Positions 1 to 8,557 of a DNA stretch of 64,000 bases are shown piece by piece (position 1 is the stretch's first letter; each line of letters starts with the position of its first letter). The notes below the pieces were generated by a model, which saw only the letters and a program-made list of their open reading frames with translations, did no database searches and was not told the DNA's origin. Both the position numbers and the translations under genes were made by a program. This stretch comes from CAYNQK01 sp964470375 (lineage in GTDB: Bacteria; Spirochaetota; Spirochaetia; Treponematales; JBGSOB01). The stretch lies in assembly GCA_964470375.1 (NCBI GenBank), contig CAYYCP010000001.1, positions 62,001 through 126,000 on the forward strand, given 5' to 3'.

Positions 1-969
1 TCCCTGCGCGCCGGCGTTTCCGAGGCCCGACCGGAGGCCGTGGAGGAGGGAGCCAAGCCCTCGGGATTCTTCGACGAGGAGGAGGATGAGACCATCGCCC
101 TGACAGGCGATGAGCTCGACAACATTCTCAACACGGCCGACTTCACCGAGGAAACCGGGGCATCCGACGAGGCCTTGCAGGGCGCATCCGAGACATCCAC
201 AGGAGAATCCGCGGATGCTGATGCCGGCGATATCAGCCTCGACCTCGGGGAGGAGGACATCATCCCCCTTGAGGAGCCTTCGCCTCAGCCTCAGCCCAGC
301 CCACAGCGGCTCGAGCCTTCTTCGGGCGCCGACGACCGCGGGCTGTCCGACCTACGCCGCATCGAAGAAGAGGGGCTAAGCCCCATGACCGAGGCCCCCG
401 AGGACACCTCCTACCTGGAGGAACCCATCAAAGACGAGCTCGAGGGAGCCGTCCTGCCCGAGACCCCACTCGAGGAGCCCGACCTGAGCGGCTTCACGGT
501 TGAGGAAGAGCTCGTAGAGGAAGAGATCCCGGTCATCGACGCTGGAGACCAGGAAATTGACCTCCCCGTCACCGAGGAAGAGGAACTCGAGCTGGACGAC
601 ATCACCCTGGACCTCAATCCAGACTCGAGCGTGGTGCCCGACGTGGCCGCTCCAGCACCTACGCCCTCCGAGCCGGCCCTGGACGATGGCCTCGTCACCG
701 AGATTTCCCTTGCCGACGAGACGAGCCCGGAAGAACCCTCCTATAGCGCAAGCCAGCCGGCCGCCGCCTCGCCTGATGTACTGCCGAAGGTGACCGCCGC
801 CCCGCCCCCCAGGGCCGCGCCGGAATCCCTCAAGTCCGATATCCGCTCCGTCCTCCAATACATGGACAAGCTTCTAGAATCCCTGCCCGAGGACAAGATA
901 GAGGAATTCGCCCGCTCGGAGCATTTCAGCGTCTACAAGCGGCTCTTCGAAGAGCTGGGGCTGGTCTAG
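1..969 (+). CDS. Acidic protein of unknown function, 5' end outside window
   Basis: The reading frame is open from base 1, so the gene starts before the window; an in-frame GTG at 40 is unlikely to be the true start. About 322 residues are visible. Most are an extremely acidic, proline-containing and probably disordered stretch. An LTGDELDNIL motif lies near the left edge. A short, better-structured C-terminal segment begins around SDIRSVLQYMDKLLES and runs to the end. No membrane segment or signal is visible in this part. The next gene begins one base after the stop, so they are probably co-transcribed with the two DUF115/MAF-like genes. I do not recognise the family. The acidic linker and small terminal module suggest a scaffold or partner protein rather than an enzyme, which is inference only. 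Confidence 0.75.
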   Translation, partial: SLRAGVSEARPEAVEEGAKPSGFFDEEEDETIALTGDELDNILNTADFTEETGASDEALQGASETSTGESADADAGDISLDLGEEDIIPLEEPSPQPQPSPQRLEPSSGADDRGLSDLRRIEEEGLSPMTEAPEDTSYLEEPIKDELEGAVLPETPLEEPDLSGFTVEEELVEEEIPVIDAGDQEIDLPVTEEEELELDDITLDLNPDSSVVPDVAAPAPTPSEPALDDGLVTEISLADETSPEEPSYSASQPAAASPDVLPKVTAAPPPRAAPESLKSDIRSVLQYMDKLLESLPEDKIEEFARSEHFSVYKRLFEELGLV

Positions 970-970
970 C

Positions 971-2067
971 ATGGGTCTTCTCTCACGTGCCATGCGCGAC
1001 CGGGCCCAAGGATCCGGCCGCGGCCTCCTCAGGAAGGCGATGACCTTGGGCTCCCTGAGGGGGGAGGACGAAAAAAAAAAGCCCGTAGGTCATCGCCGCC
1101 TGAGGACCTAGTTCCGCAGCCCCCTCCCGGCTACCCGGAATTCGATCCCGAGGCCCTGGCCTCCTCCATCGAGTCCATCCCCTTCTCGCTCGAGTATCCG
1201 GCAGCCGTCTTCGCGTCGCTTCGGGATGCCTTGGGTCTGAAACGAGGCTGCATCCTCCTTCCGGACGAGGCGGAGGGCATCCTGAGCCCTTGGGCCTCGT
1301 CAGGGCTCGACGAGACGAGCCTGCGCCGCCTGAGAATCCCCGCCAAGGCCATGGACAGCCGCTATGCGGCCGGCCCCCTGGTCCTCGAGGGGAACGCCCT
1401 GCAAGAGCTGAGCATCTATTTCTCGCACCGCGATTTTTCGGGGATCGCCTCGATGCGCGTTCTCCCCCTCCCCGTCGGCGCCGACCAGCAGGCCTATATT
1501 CTCTCCCTCGAGGATTCCGCGCTCGGTACAAGCCCAGCCGCACCGCGCGACTGGGGCATGCTCGGCCCCTTGATCGGCGAACGCCTTGCTGCTTTCAGGA
1601 AGCGCCTGAAAAGCACAGGCTCGGATGCTGCCGATCCTGGGTCAGATGAGGCCGCCTCTATTCGTCAAGCTATTCTTGATGGGGCTGTGGAGGCCAGGAA
1701 CAAGGGGCTCAAGGCCCTTTTCATGATCGTTCCCATGGATGGCTTCTTGGACGCGGCCTGCTCTTTCTCGCCCCTGATCGAACGCTACCGCCTCTTCGAA
1801 GAAACCTGCGGTTTAATCTCCCGCATCCTCCCGCCTCCAGGGAAGGTCCTGCCCCTGCCCCGCTTCCATGCCGGCATCCTGGCCTGCTCATTGTCCGCGT
1901 CGGATCCGGAGCTCCTCCTGGCCCAACTGGGAGCCTCCCTCGCCCGCATCGTCCCGGGTCGGCCTAGTCCGCATCTTTCGGCATCCGCGAGCTTCGCCCT
2001 CCCTGCGGATCAGGCTGCCCTGGATGCCATCCTCCATCCCGAACGGAGCGAGGCCCGCCCTGGATGA
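971..2067 (+). CDS. Unrecognised conserved-looking protein, read by -1 frameshift at an A10 tract
   Basis: An ATG at 971, one base after the preceding stop, opens a frame (MGLLSRAMRD...) that ends at a TAG at 1109-1111 after 46 codons. The long downstream frame, ending at 2067, is open from 970 but has no ATG or GTG before 1231. A -1 shift at 1075-1081 (A_AAA_AAG inside ten A's) joins the two into one protein of about 365 residues. Insertion of one A by transcriptional slippage would give the same result. An alternative is two separate genes, with the second starting at ATG 1231, but that start lies inside sequence that already reads as coding. The stop overlaps the next ATG by 4 bases (ATGA). 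The function is unknown. The C-terminal half has a pattern loosely like a degenerate GGDEF fold, but this is speculative. A sequencing error in the A tract is the plain alternative. Confidence 0.6.
1061..1111 (+). other. Putative dnaX-like -1 ribosomal frameshift signal
   Basis: In order: an SD-like GGGGAGG at 1061-1067; a slippery heptamer A_AAA_AAG at 1075-1081 in phase with the zero frame, 7 bases after the SD-like element; a short spacer; an inverted repeat TAGGTC (1086-1091) and GACCTA (1105-1110); and a zero-frame TAG at 1109-1111 at the foot of the stem. The same three elements drive frameshifting in E. coli dnaX. The stem is only 6 bp with a 13-base loop, so its strength is uncertain. 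Confidence 0.5.
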
Positions 2068-3611
2068 GTCTGAACATAAGCCTGGGGCCGGGCGGTCAGC
2101 CGACGGCATCCTCAGGCGGCGTCCGCCTGCACTCCGCCTACCGGCCTGATGAGGAAGCCGAGCGCCAAGCGCGCTCGGCTGACGTCAGCGCGTCGGCCTT
2201 CATCGTCCTCGGAGGCTGCCTCGGGTACCTATTCGGGGCCTTGAAGCGCCTCTATCCCGGAGTGCCGGTCTTTTCCATTCAGTACCATCCGGGCTTCCGC
2301 GGGCATGAGGTCTACCAGGCAGACGCCGCCTGGTACCCTGACCATGACGAGTCCATAGAAGCCTTCCTCCAATCGATCCTCGACGCTGAAGACCTTGAGT
2401 CCCTCAGGGTCATGGAGTGGGAACCCGCCGTCCGCGCCTTTCCCGAAACAGCCCGCGCCGCCGAACAAGCCCTTAGGTCGGCCCTTCTAGCCCTGAACGG
2501 TACGGCCAACAGCCTGGCCGTCTTCGGGCGGGCCTTCCTCTACAATCCGCCGCTTGCCCTCTCAAACGAAGGCGTATGGATTGTACCGGGGGACAGGGGC
2601 GATATACCCTGTGTCATCGCCGCGGCGGGCCCCTCCCTCGAGGAGGCCCTGCCCCTCCTGATCCAGGCTAGGGAGGACTACTTCTTAGCCTGCCTCTCCT
2701 CGGCCCTGCCGGCCTTAGTCCTGGCAGGCATACGCCCTGACATGGTCTTCAGCGCCGATGCGGGCTATTGGGCCCAGGCCCACCTTAACCCCGGCCTCAT
2801 GGCGGGCCTGCCCCTGGCTGCGCCCCTGGAGGCGCGCATACCCCCGGGTCTGAGGGGATGCTCCCCGCGCCTCCTCCTGCGCCGTGGCGGCGCCTACGAG
2901 GATGCCCTTTTAGGCCCCCGGGCGCCCCGCGGCGTCAGGGCGCCCACCACAGCCACCGTGGCGGCCCAGACCCTTGAGGCCTGCGCAGCCCTGTCATCAG
3001 GTCCCATCATCATGGCGGGCTTGGATCTCTCCTCCCGCGACATCCGCTCCCATGCCCGCCCCAACGCCCTGGATGCCTATGTGACGCGGGACTGCGGACG
3101 GCTCTCCCCCGCCCATGCCCTGATCTTCGAGCGCGAAACAGGTCTCTTTCCGCGGCGCTTAGGGGATAGGCGATTCTCGCCCCAGTTCGAGACCTACGCC
3201 GCTTGGCTCGCCAGGGTATGCCACGGAAGCGAAAAGATATTCCGCCTTGCACCCGGGGCCCCTCCCCTCGAGGGGCTTAGGGATTTGGATGGCCCCGCCT
3301 TCCTGAACCTTGTCCACAGGCGAGGGCGGCCGCCCGTCTTCTCGGAAGTCTCCGACATGCCCCCTCCAGGCTGTATTGAACGCGCCCTGTTCCTCATCCG
3401 GGATTCTATGGAGGCATTCGCCTCCGATGACCCCCTGAGCGGCTTGCAGCGCGAGGTCTGTGCCTGCGCCTGCATGTCCAGCCACCTCAAGCGGCGCAAG
3501 GCCTTGCGCGACGCGAATCCGGGCCTCAAGTCCATAGCAGTCGAGGAGATGCGCGGGCGCATGGCGAGGATCGAGCGCCGCTTGCTCGCTCTCAAGGGCG
3601 GCCCTGCGTGA
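2064..3611 (+). CDS. DUF115/MptE-like, motility accessory factor (MAF) type protein
   Basis: The protein has 515 residues. The diagnostic DUF115 motif AAGPSLEE is at residues 187-194, followed by the typical stretch where the chain returns to a DxxF/DAGY motif (FSADAGY, near residue 235) and by GLDLS near residue 320. DUF115 proteins include the archaeal 6-hydroxymethylpterin pyrophosphokinase MptE and the bacterial MAF proteins that help glycosylate flagellin. The bacterial, motility-rich setting favours the MAF role. The start overlaps the previous stop by ATGA, and the next gene overlaps its own stop by four bases, so translation is probably coupled. The N-terminal 150 residues are diverged. 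Substrate and direct enzymatic activity cannot be told from the sequence. Confidence 0.7.
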   Translation: MSLNISLGPGGQPTASSGGVRLHSAYRPDEEAERQARSADVSASAFIVLGGCLGYLFGALKRLYPGVPVFSIQYHPGFRGHEVYQADAAWYPDHDESIEAFLQSILDAEDLESLRVMEWEPAVRAFPETARAAEQALRSALLALNGTANSLAVFGRAFLYNPPLALSNEGVWIVPGDRGDIPCVIAAAGPSLEEALPLLIQAREDYFLACLSSALPALVLAGIRPDMVFSADAGYWAQAHLNPGLMAGLPLAAPLEARIPPGLRGCSPRLLLRRGGAYEDALLGPRAPRGVRAPTTATVAAQTLEACAALSSGPIIMAGLDLSSRDIRSHARPNALDAYVTRDCGRLSPAHALIFERETGLFPRRLGDRRFSPQFETYAAWLARVCHGSEKIFRLAPGAPPLEGLRDLDGPAFLNLVHRRGRPPVFSEVSDMPPPGCIERALFLIRDSMEAFASDDPLSGLQREVCACACMSSHLKRRKALRDANPGLKSIAVEEMRGRMARIERRLLALKGGPA

Positions 3612-5296
3612 GCCCGGGCGCCGTGATACTGGAAGCCAACCTGGCCGCCCTGGCTCTACGGCACCCTGACATCGCCCAACGCGTCAGAGCCGCGCCGCCC
3701 GATCCGCGCCTTTCCGTGGAGACCTCACGAACGGGGCTGCCCGTGCCGGTGCTGGCGGTCGGCACTTCCCGCCTGGCCCTACACTCACGCTACGATCCGG
3801 AGAAGGAAGCCGCCCGCATGGTCGAGGCGGCCGCCCAGGATGGCTTTGCCATCTGCCACGGCCTCGGCGCCGCTTACCATCTGCGGGTCCTGCTTTCGCG
3901 GCCGGGGACGCGCGGCCTCATGGTGCTGGAATACGGGGCCGGCCTGCTGCGCTCTATCCTCTCTGCCGCTCCCATGCAGGATGTCCTGGGGGATCCACGC
4001 CTGAGCTTGGTCCTGGACGGAAACGCCGGCGAGTGCGCCGCCGCCCTCATGGACTCCTACAGCCCGATCCTGTCAGGCGGCGTATTCAGCTTGGTTCTCA
4101 AAACCCGCGTAGACGCGGAGCGCCGCCTCTACGATCAAGCCCTCGACGGCATCGAAGCCGCGCTGAAGCGCATCGGGGCTGACGCGGCCGTGCAGAGTAT
4201 CTTCGGCCGCCGCTGGTTCACGAATATCCTGGGGAACCTCCAGGCCGCCCAGGCCTCGAGCCTGAGCTTGCCCTGCTCCCGCCTTGTCCTAGTGGCCGCA
4301 GCCGGGCCCTCCCTGGAGGACCAGGTTCCAGCCATAGCCGCCGCCCGCCGTCGCGGCGGCTTCCTCATCGGAGTGGACAGCGCCCTCCCCCTCCTGCGCT
4401 CGCGCGGCCTCGAGCCCGACGCCATTCTGAGCCTGGATTGTCAACAAGTTTCCTATACCCACTTCCTGGGAAATCCGGCCATGGACACTCCCCTCGTCCT
4501 GGACCTGGCGAGTCCCCCCTGCCTGGCGCGCTCCGCCGCCCGCCCGGGCTTCTTCGCCTCCGGCCATCCATTCTGCCGCCTTGTCTCCAAGCGCCTGCGC
4601 GTCCTGCCGATCCTGGACACCAGCGGTGGCAACGTCACCCATGCCGCCCTCTCCCTAGCGGATACCCTAGGAGCCGAAGAGATCCGCCTCTACGGGGCCG
4701 ACTATTCCTATCCGCGCGGCAAGGCCTATGCCCGCGGCACTTACCTTTACGGCATCTTCGGCCAACGCGTCGGCCGCCTCTCGCCCTTGGAGACGCGCTT
4801 CGCGGATTTCATCTTCCGCGATCCGCGCACCACCCGTGAGCCTGGAAGGGGGGGCTTCACCTACCGCAGCCCAACCCTGGACGCCTACCGTGAGGAGGCC
4901 CGCCGCCTAGCCCTGGGCTTGGGAGCGCACCTGATTCCCGAGCCCGGCCAGGGACCACCCCTTATGATCGGGCAGCCCCTCTTTAGTCTCTCGGGAACCA
5001 AGGCTCCGGAGCGGTGTACCGGGGGCTCATTCGAGGCCGGGCCGGCCTTGAGCACAGTCAGGGACTTCCTGGAAGGATTCAGGGATACGCTGAGTTCGAT
5101 GGGTCAGCCCGCCCATGCCTGTCTCTCTGCCCTTCGGGCGCTTGGCGGGGAGAAAGCCGATGCCTGGCTCTGTATCCTCCCCATCGCAGCCTCTCTGAGG
5201 AGTGATGCCGCCGGCCCGTCCGAGCTCCTGGAAAGGACCAGGCTATGGACCCTTTCCAGGACGGAAGGCTATCTCCAGACCCTTCCGCTGCGGTAG
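3608..5296 (+). CDS. Second DUF115/MAF-like protein (paralogue of the upstream gene)
   Basis: The protein has 562 residues and starts at GTG 3608, overlapping the preceding stop. The DUF115 core is clearer than in its neighbour. RRWFTNILGNL, near residues 201-211, precedes the AAAGPSLED motif (residues 230-238). A later Ser/Gly-rich TSGGNVTHAAL segment is followed by GADYSYPRGKAYARGTY near residue 365. MAF proteins are linked to transfer of nonulosonic or other sugars to flagellin in several bacteria, and Treponema denticola FlaB proteins are known to carry an unusual O-glycan. Assignment to flagellin glycosylation here is inference from family and organism. The 3' end overlaps the convergent HEXXH gene by 28 bases, so no terminator fits between them. 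Confidence 0.78.
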   Translation: MSPGAVILEANLAALALRHPDIAQRVRAAPPDPRLSVETSRTGLPVPVLAVGTSRLALHSRYDPEKEAARMVEAAAQDGFAICHGLGAAYHLRVLLSRPGTRGLMVLEYGAGLLRSILSAAPMQDVLGDPRLSLVLDGNAGECAAALMDSYSPILSGGVFSLVLKTRVDAERRLYDQALDGIEAALKRIGADAAVQSIFGRRWFTNILGNLQAAQASSLSLPCSRLVLVAAAGPSLEDQVPAIAAARRRGGFLIGVDSALPLLRSRGLEPDAILSLDCQQVSYTHFLGNPAMDTPLVLDLASPPCLARSAARPGFFASGHPFCRLVSKRLRVLPILDTSGGNVTHAALSLADTLGAEEIRLYGADYSYPRGKAYARGTYLYGIFGQRVGRLSPLETRFADFIFRDPRTTREPGRGGFTYRSPTLDAYREEARRLALGLGAHLIPEPGQGPPLMIGQPLFSLSGTKAPERCTGGSFEAGPALSTVRDFLEGFRDTLSSMGQPAHACLSALRALGGEKADAWLCILPIAASLRSDAAGPSELLERTRLWTLSRTEGYLQTLPLR

Positions 5297-6354
5297 CCGA
5301 AATGGCGGTAAGCCAGGTCGCTGTACTCTTCGGCTGCCCGCCGGATGGCCGGACCCAGGGCCTGGCCGCGTTTGAGCCAGGACCCATCGCCGCCGCGATC
5401 CTGCTCGAGGAATTCAGCCACGCTTCGACCGAAGTAATCGAGGGTGCCGGCTTCATCCAGCTGGAGAAAGTAGGCCATGAATTCGTTGTCCATGAGGTCT
5501 TGGTCGCCGATATCGAAATCCTTGTAGTCCATGAACTCTTCCACGTAGGCCCGTAAGTCGGCTTCCATACCGGCTCTCAGAGCGGCCGCGTCCCGGGCGA
5601 AGGCGGGCACGGTGAAATAGAGGGCGTGATAGAGCTCATGGACGATGAAGCGCCGCTCCATGGCCGGGGCGGATTCGGCCGAGACGGAAACGATGGCCCG
5701 GTCCGGCTCTCCCCTGAAGGCACCTCCCTCCGCCAGGATATGGCCCTGGGCGAGGAGGAGGGCGCGCAGCTCCTCTTCCTCGCGATTGAGGGGAAACCCT
5801 TCCTCGAGGGCTTGGCTGAAGAAGCGCGCCAGATCGCGGGCCCGGTAGTCGTGCGCGTTCCACCCGTGAAGGCCGGCGATCTCCTCATCCCGGGCTAGGC
5901 GCCCACGGAAGCCTGCCTTTTCCACGAAGAAGGCCAGGCGCTTAAGCCAGCGGTCCTGGGTGGCGTAGTCTGCGAAGCGTAGGATGAGAATGCCCGGCCT
6001 GTCCGCCCATGAGAAGACATCGTAACCCTTGCCGCGGAAAGCCCTCGGGTCGCTCTCGAGGACGTCCAGGGGACTGGCGGGAATGGGATGGAGGGAGGCC
6101 TTTTCAGGCTGACTGCTCCCATCATCCGGCGCGGCCGTCTCTATCTCTGCGGCCGCCCGAGACTCGCCGAGCGGCTCCCTCAAAACGGTTTCCGCCTCTC
6201 TTTCGTCCGTTTTGGCCTCAAGCCTGCCTCGCGAGCAGACTGAAGTCATGAAAGCGACGGACGAGAGAGAGACGACCAGGAATACCGTGCCAAGCCGGTG
6301 CGTTCTGCATGCCCTCGGCGGCTTGACCGGGCGGTTCCGGTGAGCCTGGCTCAA
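5269..6354 (-). CDS. Exported HEXXH zinc-metalloprotease-like lipoprotein
   Basis: The protein has 361 residues. The N-terminus has basic residues, a hydrophobic run and a possible lipobox ending at Cys40 (TSVC), so the protein is probably exported and lipid-anchored. VHELYHALYF places a HEXXH motif at His239, Glu240 and His243. A DNEFMAYFLQ segment near Glu291 could give the third zinc ligand, as in gluzincin-type peptidases. The region between signal and catalytic core (residues 45-95) looks disordered. The start overlaps the stop of the upstream gene by four bases, so the two are probably co-expressed. I cannot assign a named peptidase family, and zinc binding and proteolysis are predicted only. 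Confidence 0.6.
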   Translation of the reverse strand: MSQAHRNRPVKPPRACRTHRLGTVFLVVSLSSVAFMTSVCSRGRLEAKTDEREAETVLREPLGESRAAAEIETAAPDDGSSQPEKASLHPIPASPLDVLESDPRAFRGKGYDVFSWADRPGILILRFADYATQDRWLKRLAFFVEKAGFRGRLARDEEIAGLHGWNAHDYRARDLARFFSQALEEGFPLNREEEELRALLLAQGHILAEGGAFRGEPDRAIVSVSAESAPAMERRFIVHELYHALYFTVPAFARDAAALRAGMEADLRAYVEEFMDYKDFDIGDQDLMDNEFMAYFLQLDEAGTLDYFGRSVAEFLEQDRGGDGSWLKRGQALGPAIRRAAEEYSDLAYRHFGYRSGRVWR

Positions 6355-7124
6355 TGTATCAGGGCGAAGATATTCTTCGCCAAGAGCTTGGCGATCTCGT
6401 ACTTGCGGGCCTGCGTGAGTTGGTCCTCGTGCCGCACGAGGTTTTCCCAGCAGCCCATGAAGTCGTCAGGCAGCAAGGCCAGGCCGGGCAGTTCGCGCAT
6501 GGTGAAGCGGTAGGCGGGCTCGAAGCGCATGTTCAGGGCGAAGAGGGTCGAAACGGTGGAGGTGAGGAACTCGGAGAGGGACACCACGGAGTAAAAATCG
6601 TCCGCGCGCATGACTGAGGCCCCCAGGTCCGCGAGGTAGTGCTCCATTTTGGCTGAGAAGGCTGCTACCAGTCCCTTCCAGAAATCCGGCGGAAGGTCCT
6701 GAATGGCCTCTCGTGCGGAATCGATCCAGCCCCCGCGCGAGAAGAGCACCTGGCACTCGCGCAGGCGGTAGAAGGGATGGGTGCCGGTCTCGCGGATGGC
6801 CGAGGCCAGGGCGTCGCGCCCCCTCACTAATTGATCCACGCGATCTACGTCTCGATATTCCACATGCACCGGCAGGGACTCGATGAAGAAGCGGTCCTTG
6901 GCTTGGTGGATGGCCGTTTCGAAAGGGGTCGGGTCGCCGTAAATCTTGCGCCGCCGCGCCAGGGCCGGCGCTGAGCCTCGGTAGTATACGTCCAATACGA
7001 GGGTGAAATAGGGATCCAGGATATCGGCCTCGGCCGCCTCGCCGAGGGTGACGCACTCAACCTCGGCCAGCCCCGAGAGTCCTTGGGCCAGGGCCTTGGA
7101 GATCCTCTCGACTTTCAGGCGCAT
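6351..7124 (-). CDS. Unrecognised cytoplasmic protein, 257 aa
   Basis: This soluble-looking protein has no signal peptide and no clear membrane segment. Visible features are a DPYFTLVLDVYYRG segment near residue 40, an IYGDPTPFE segment near residue 62 and a mostly helical C-terminal half. The spacing of acidic residues in the first part recalls nucleotidyltransferase-like DUF4037 proteins, but I cannot see a secure catalytic motif. It is first in a two-gene unit with the HEXXH lipoprotein, overlapping it by four bases. The ATG at 7124 is preceded by a GGAAGGA stretch that could act as ribosome binding site. The region upstream is shared with a divergent gene. Confidence 0.6.
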   Translation of the reverse strand: MRLKVERISKALAQGLSGLAEVECVTLGEAAEADILDPYFTLVLDVYYRGSAPALARRRKIYGDPTPFETAIHQAKDRFFIESLPVHVEYRDVDRVDQLVRGRDALASAIRETGTHPFYRLRECQVLFSRGGWIDSAREAIQDLPPDFWKGLVAAFSAKMEHYLADLGASVMRADDFYSVVSLSEFLTSTVSTLFALNMRFEPAYRFTMRELPGLALLPDDFMGCWENLVRHEDQLTQARKYEIAKLLAKNIFALIH

Positions 7125-7157
7125 GGGCCTGTCCTTCCATTTGCCATACGCCTACTG

Positions 7158-7163
7158 TATCAT
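7158..7163 (+). promoter_or_regulatory. Possible -10 element directly upstream of a GTG start
   Basis: TATCAT at 7158-7163 lies 6 bases before the GTG at 7170, with a weak TTCCAT 17 bases further upstream. If it is used, transcription would start at or next to the GTG, giving a leaderless message. No Shine-Dalgarno is visible for this start. Confidence 0.25.
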
Positions 7164-7169
7164 GGGCGC

Positions 7170-7781
7170 GTGGATTTGTTAACCGCGGTGGGAGCAAGAG
7201 GGAGTCTCCTCGCCGCCATGGTTCCGCGAATATCCTCCAGCGCCCCGGTTGAGACTTTCAGAAGGGAGCTCGTGCGCTCCCGGGATTCGTCTTTCATGGC
7301 CCCCCTGCCCCTCCTCCTCCCCCTGGGCTACCTGCTCGAAACGCCTTCTCCAGCTTGTTTGCGCCTGGCCGCCGAGACCCTGCGCGGCGACTACCTGGCG
7401 GGCGGCCTCGTGGAGCGCGATGCCTGGCTCTTCTTGCGTGTATCGGAAGGCGGTGCTTGCACTAATGGCGATGGACTCTCCAGGGAGATAGAAGATCCCG
7501 AAGCAGGCCGGATCGCGCGGGCCTCCGCCCGCCTCGGTTGCCGGGAGGACGGCCCTATCCCGGTGTTCCCCGGCCTGGCCCTAGGCTGGGGCGAGGCGCC
7601 CTTCCCACCCGCCTTCGGCACCCTCAGGATGGGAGCTTGGGACCTTGTCATCCTGAAGCTATGCCCCGGCCCCGGCGGCATCAAGGAGGCCTGCGCATGG
7701 GAGAACGTCGCCAGCCTGCCCCTGCGCAAAGGCCGGCCCGACAATGCCCGCCGGGATCATCGCTCCCAGGCGGCCTCCTAG
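7170..7781 (+). CDS. Unrecognised protein, about 203 aa
   Basis: A frame runs to a TAG at 7779-7781 on the plus strand. The start is uncertain: GTG 7170 fits a possible leaderless promoter, GTG 7188 lies in between, and ATG 7218 would give 187 residues (MVPRISSSAP...) but has no good ribosome binding site. The later part (LPLGYLLET..., PVFPGLALGWGEAP, LRMGAWDLVILKL) has the composition of a real protein, but I do not recognise a family. No signal peptide or membrane helix is convincing. It is followed by a gap of about 110 bases before the next gene. Confidence 0.5.
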   Translation: MDLLTAVGARGSLLAAMVPRISSSAPVETFRRELVRSRDSSFMAPLPLLLPLGYLLETPSPACLRLAAETLRGDYLAGGLVERDAWLFLRVSEGGACTNGDGLSREIEDPEAGRIARASARLGCREDGPIPVFPGLALGWGEAPFPPAFGTLRMGAWDLVILKLCPGPGGIKEACAWENVASLPLRKGRPDNARRDHRSQAAS

Positions 7782-7892
7782 CCAGCCCGGGGTCGGCGTG
7801 TTATATTCCTGTCGATGTAACCTTGCGGCGGCCCGTCGGTTGAATGGCAGGCCCACGCCATTGCGCAGCGCCGCCCATTCGTCCGACTCGAG

Positions 7893-8546
7893 GTGAAAAT
7901 GACTAGCTCCCGTCTCCTCATGCTCGCCTTCATCGTCCCAGCCCTGGCCCTGTCAGCCTCACTGGCGGCCCAGGACGGCGCCCAGGAGCCCGGGCTATCC
8001 GAGGCGCCGGATGAGGGCCTGGCCACCAGCGTCTCCGAGATGAATCCCTACCGCCCGGGCGACGCGATCTTCAGCATCCAGGCCGGCGCCAACCTGCCCC
8101 TCTTTTTTCAGTCGATGAGCTCCGGCAAGATCCTGCCCACCCAGCTCTTCCCGGGCGGCAGCATATCCCTGCGCTATATGGGCTTCGTCGCCAAGGGCCT
8201 GGCCCTGGGCGGGGAGCTGGGGGCGTCCTTCAACGTGCACCTGAACAAGACCCGCACACTCTATATGGTTCCGTTCACATTCCAACTCTCATGGATACCG
8301 ATGCGCATGCCCTTCGAATTCCCCATCGGAGTAGGCCTTGGAGGCGTCCTCCTGAACCTAGCGGGTTCCTATAAATTCGATCCCATCCTGCGCCCCGAGG
8401 CGGGCATCTTCTACCGCTCGGATCCGACCTGGTCCTTCGGCCTCCTCCTGTCCTACGATTGGAGCCCGCAATTCTACACCGACCCGACCTTCGATATGTT
8501 CGGGAACGTGCTCACCCTCAAGCTCTCGGCCTTGTACAGGCTTTAG
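7893..8546 (+). CDS. TP0733-like outer-membrane beta-barrel protein
   Basis: The protein has 217 residues with a clear Sec signal peptide (hydrophobic residues 8-24, likely cleavage after SLAAQ). The mature part alternates short amphipathic strands rich in aromatic residues (ISLRYMGFVA, LALGGELGASF, MVPFTFQLSW, SFGLLLSYDW). It ends with an outward-strand pattern LKLSALYRL, as in small 8-strand barrels. The pattern matches my memory of the T. pallidum TP0733 family, which is OmpW-like. The start is GTG 7893 or ATG 7899. The GAGGTG overlapping the GTG is too close to the ATG to be a classical Shine-Dalgarno. The next gene follows 11 bases later. Confidence 0.6.
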   Translation: MKMTSSRLLMLAFIVPALALSASLAAQDGAQEPGLSEAPDEGLATSVSEMNPYRPGDAIFSIQAGANLPLFFQSMSSGKILPTQLFPGGSISLRYMGFVAKGLALGGELGASFNVHLNKTRTLYMVPFTFQLSWIPMRMPFEFPIGVGLGGVLLNLAGSYKFDPILRPEAGIFYRSDPTWSFGLLLSYDWSPQFYTDPTFDMFGNVLTLKLSALYRL

Positions 8547-8557
8547 GGGTACCCTCG

